Assembly (NCBI GenBank): GCA_013696065.1
Contig: JACCZJ010000124.1
Span: forward strand, 1 to 6,451
Length of the DNA: 6,451 bases
DNA from: Nocardioidaceae bacterium
Lineage (GTDB): Bacteria; Actinomycetota; Actinomycetes; Propionibacteriales; Nocardioidaceae
Direction of reading: 5' to 3'
Shown here: piece by piece, positions 5,900 through 6,451 of the stretch
How the letters are laid out: the number at the start of each line of letters is the position of its first letter
Numbering within the stretch: the first letter of the stretch is position 1
Notes under the pieces: generated by a model
Databases searched by the model: none
What the model saw: only the letters and a program-made list of their open reading frames with translations
Told to the model about the DNA's origin: nothing
Translations under genes and position numbers: made by a program

Positions 5900-5930
5900 G
5901 ACACTGGGTGCCAGTCGGACACCCAGTGTC
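5900..5930. terminator. Bidirectional hairpin terminator between convergent genes
   Basis: GACACTGGGTG (5900-5910) and CACCCAGTGTC (5920-5930) form a perfect 11-bp stem with a 9-nt loop. It lies 25 nt after the plus-strand stop and directly next to the minus-strand stop (5932-5934), which is where a shared terminator is expected. There is no clear T-run on either side, in keeping with many actinobacterial terminators. The loop bases CCAGTC (5911-5916) are complementary to GACTGG at 5935-5940. Confidence 0.8.
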
Positions 5931-5931
5931 C

Positions 5932-6451
5932 TCAGACTGGAAGTCTTGCGAAGAACACGAACTCGCGGCCGGGTCGGTCGGGTGCGTCGCGCACTTCATC
6001 CACGGCGTATCCATGCGCGATAAGGGTGGCTTCGACCTCGTCCCGCTCGCGGAAGCGCAGAGTCGAGTCCGAGGTGAGCGCGCGCCCATCCGAGGCGAAC
6101 ACCCATGTACACCGGAAGCTCACCAAGGGCCAGCTGATGTCGGTCAGCTCCACCCAGCTCTCGACCCTGCCGATTCCCTGAATGTCTGTGCTTTGGTACG
6201 ACGCGGAGCGGTTCCACTCACGCCAGCCACGGTAGGCCGGGTCACGCGTCTCGAATATGAGTCGCCCACCTTGCCGCAAGGCGGCATGCACGCCGCGCAA
6301 AGTCGCCTCCCAGTCGGGCGTGGCAACGATCGCTTGGGCGACATTCCCCGTCATTGTTGCAAGGTCGACCTGCATAGGGGGCAGGGATGTCGCGTCACCG
6401 TGGATCCATCGCACTCGCTCGGCGCCTGGTTTGGCCCGCGCAACATCGAGC
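5932..6451 (-). CDS. Class I SAM-dependent methyltransferase, N-terminus cut by window edge
   Basis: The C-terminal 172 residues of a Rossmann-fold methyltransferase that moves a methyl group from S-adenosylmethionine to an unknown substrate. The frame stays open to base 6451, so GTG 6414 is internal. The glycine-rich SAM loop (motif I) lies outside the window. The visible part starts at LDVARAKPGAERVRW, just after motif I. It continues with HGDATSLP (the acidic adenine-binding region), VDLATMTGNVAQAI (motif II), AALRQGGRLIFETRDP (motif III), then a C-terminal antiparallel sheet with WVELTDISWPLVSFRCTWVF and STLRFRERDEVEATLIAHGY. The last residues, REFVFFARLPV, form the usual closing strand. 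It converges on the DCC-GNAT gene and ends beside the shared hairpin, so the two are transcribed independently. Small-molecule substrates are more likely than nucleic acid, but this is not determined. Confidence 0.9.
   Translation of the reverse strand, partial: LDVARAKPGAERVRWIHGDATSLPPMQVDLATMTGNVAQAIVATPDWEATLRGVHAALRQGGRLIFETRDPAYRGWREWNRSASYQSTDIQGIGRVESWVELTDISWPLVSFRCTWVFASDGRALTSDSTLRFRERDEVEATLIAHGYAVDEVRDAPDRPGREFVFFARLPV

Noticed and set aside
5389..5922. Minus-strand open frame of 177 codons across the GNAT domain
   Set aside because: It mirrors the conserved GNAT coding frame, overlaps the terminator hairpin and has no recognisable protein motif.

Overview
The window is high-GC DNA with GTG/ATG starts, strong GGAGG-type ribosome binding sites and compact gene spacing. 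It also carries families common in actinomycetes: a NarL/LuxR response regulator, SRPBCC proteins, DUF4188, ArsR and DCC thioredoxin-like. It is most likely chromosomal sequence from a high-GC actinobacterium. Genus cannot be read from the sequence, and no tRNA, rRNA, CRISPR or insertion sequence is visible.

Layout, left to right: (1) the 3' three-quarters of a NarL-type response regulator, cut by the left edge; (2) an SRPBCC (polyketide cyclase/START-like) protein; (3) a complete secreted gamma-glutamyltransferase, the largest gene here; (4) a DUF4188-family gene whose first ten codons lie in a different reading frame from the rest, and whose 3' end runs into the next promoter; (5) a translationally coupled pair, an ArsR-type repressor and an AHSA1/SRPBCC protein, preceded by two copies of the inverted repeat TCAACC-N4-GGTTGA; (6) about 270 bp without a convincing gene; (7) one continuous ORF joining a DCC (DUF393) thiol-disulfide-like domain to a GNAT acetyltransferase; (8) on the minus strand, converging on gene 7 across a strong hairpin, the C-terminal part of a class I SAM-dependent methyltransferase that leaves the window on the right.

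The genes do not form one pathway. The only clear operon is arsR-AHSA1, with an ATGA start/stop overlap and an operator layout that suggests autorepression. The other genes look like separate transcription units typical of an accessory or housekeeping-peripheral region. The points most worth checking are the twin operators, the frame disruption(s) in the DUF4188 gene and the DCC-GNAT fusion. No wholly new system is evident.
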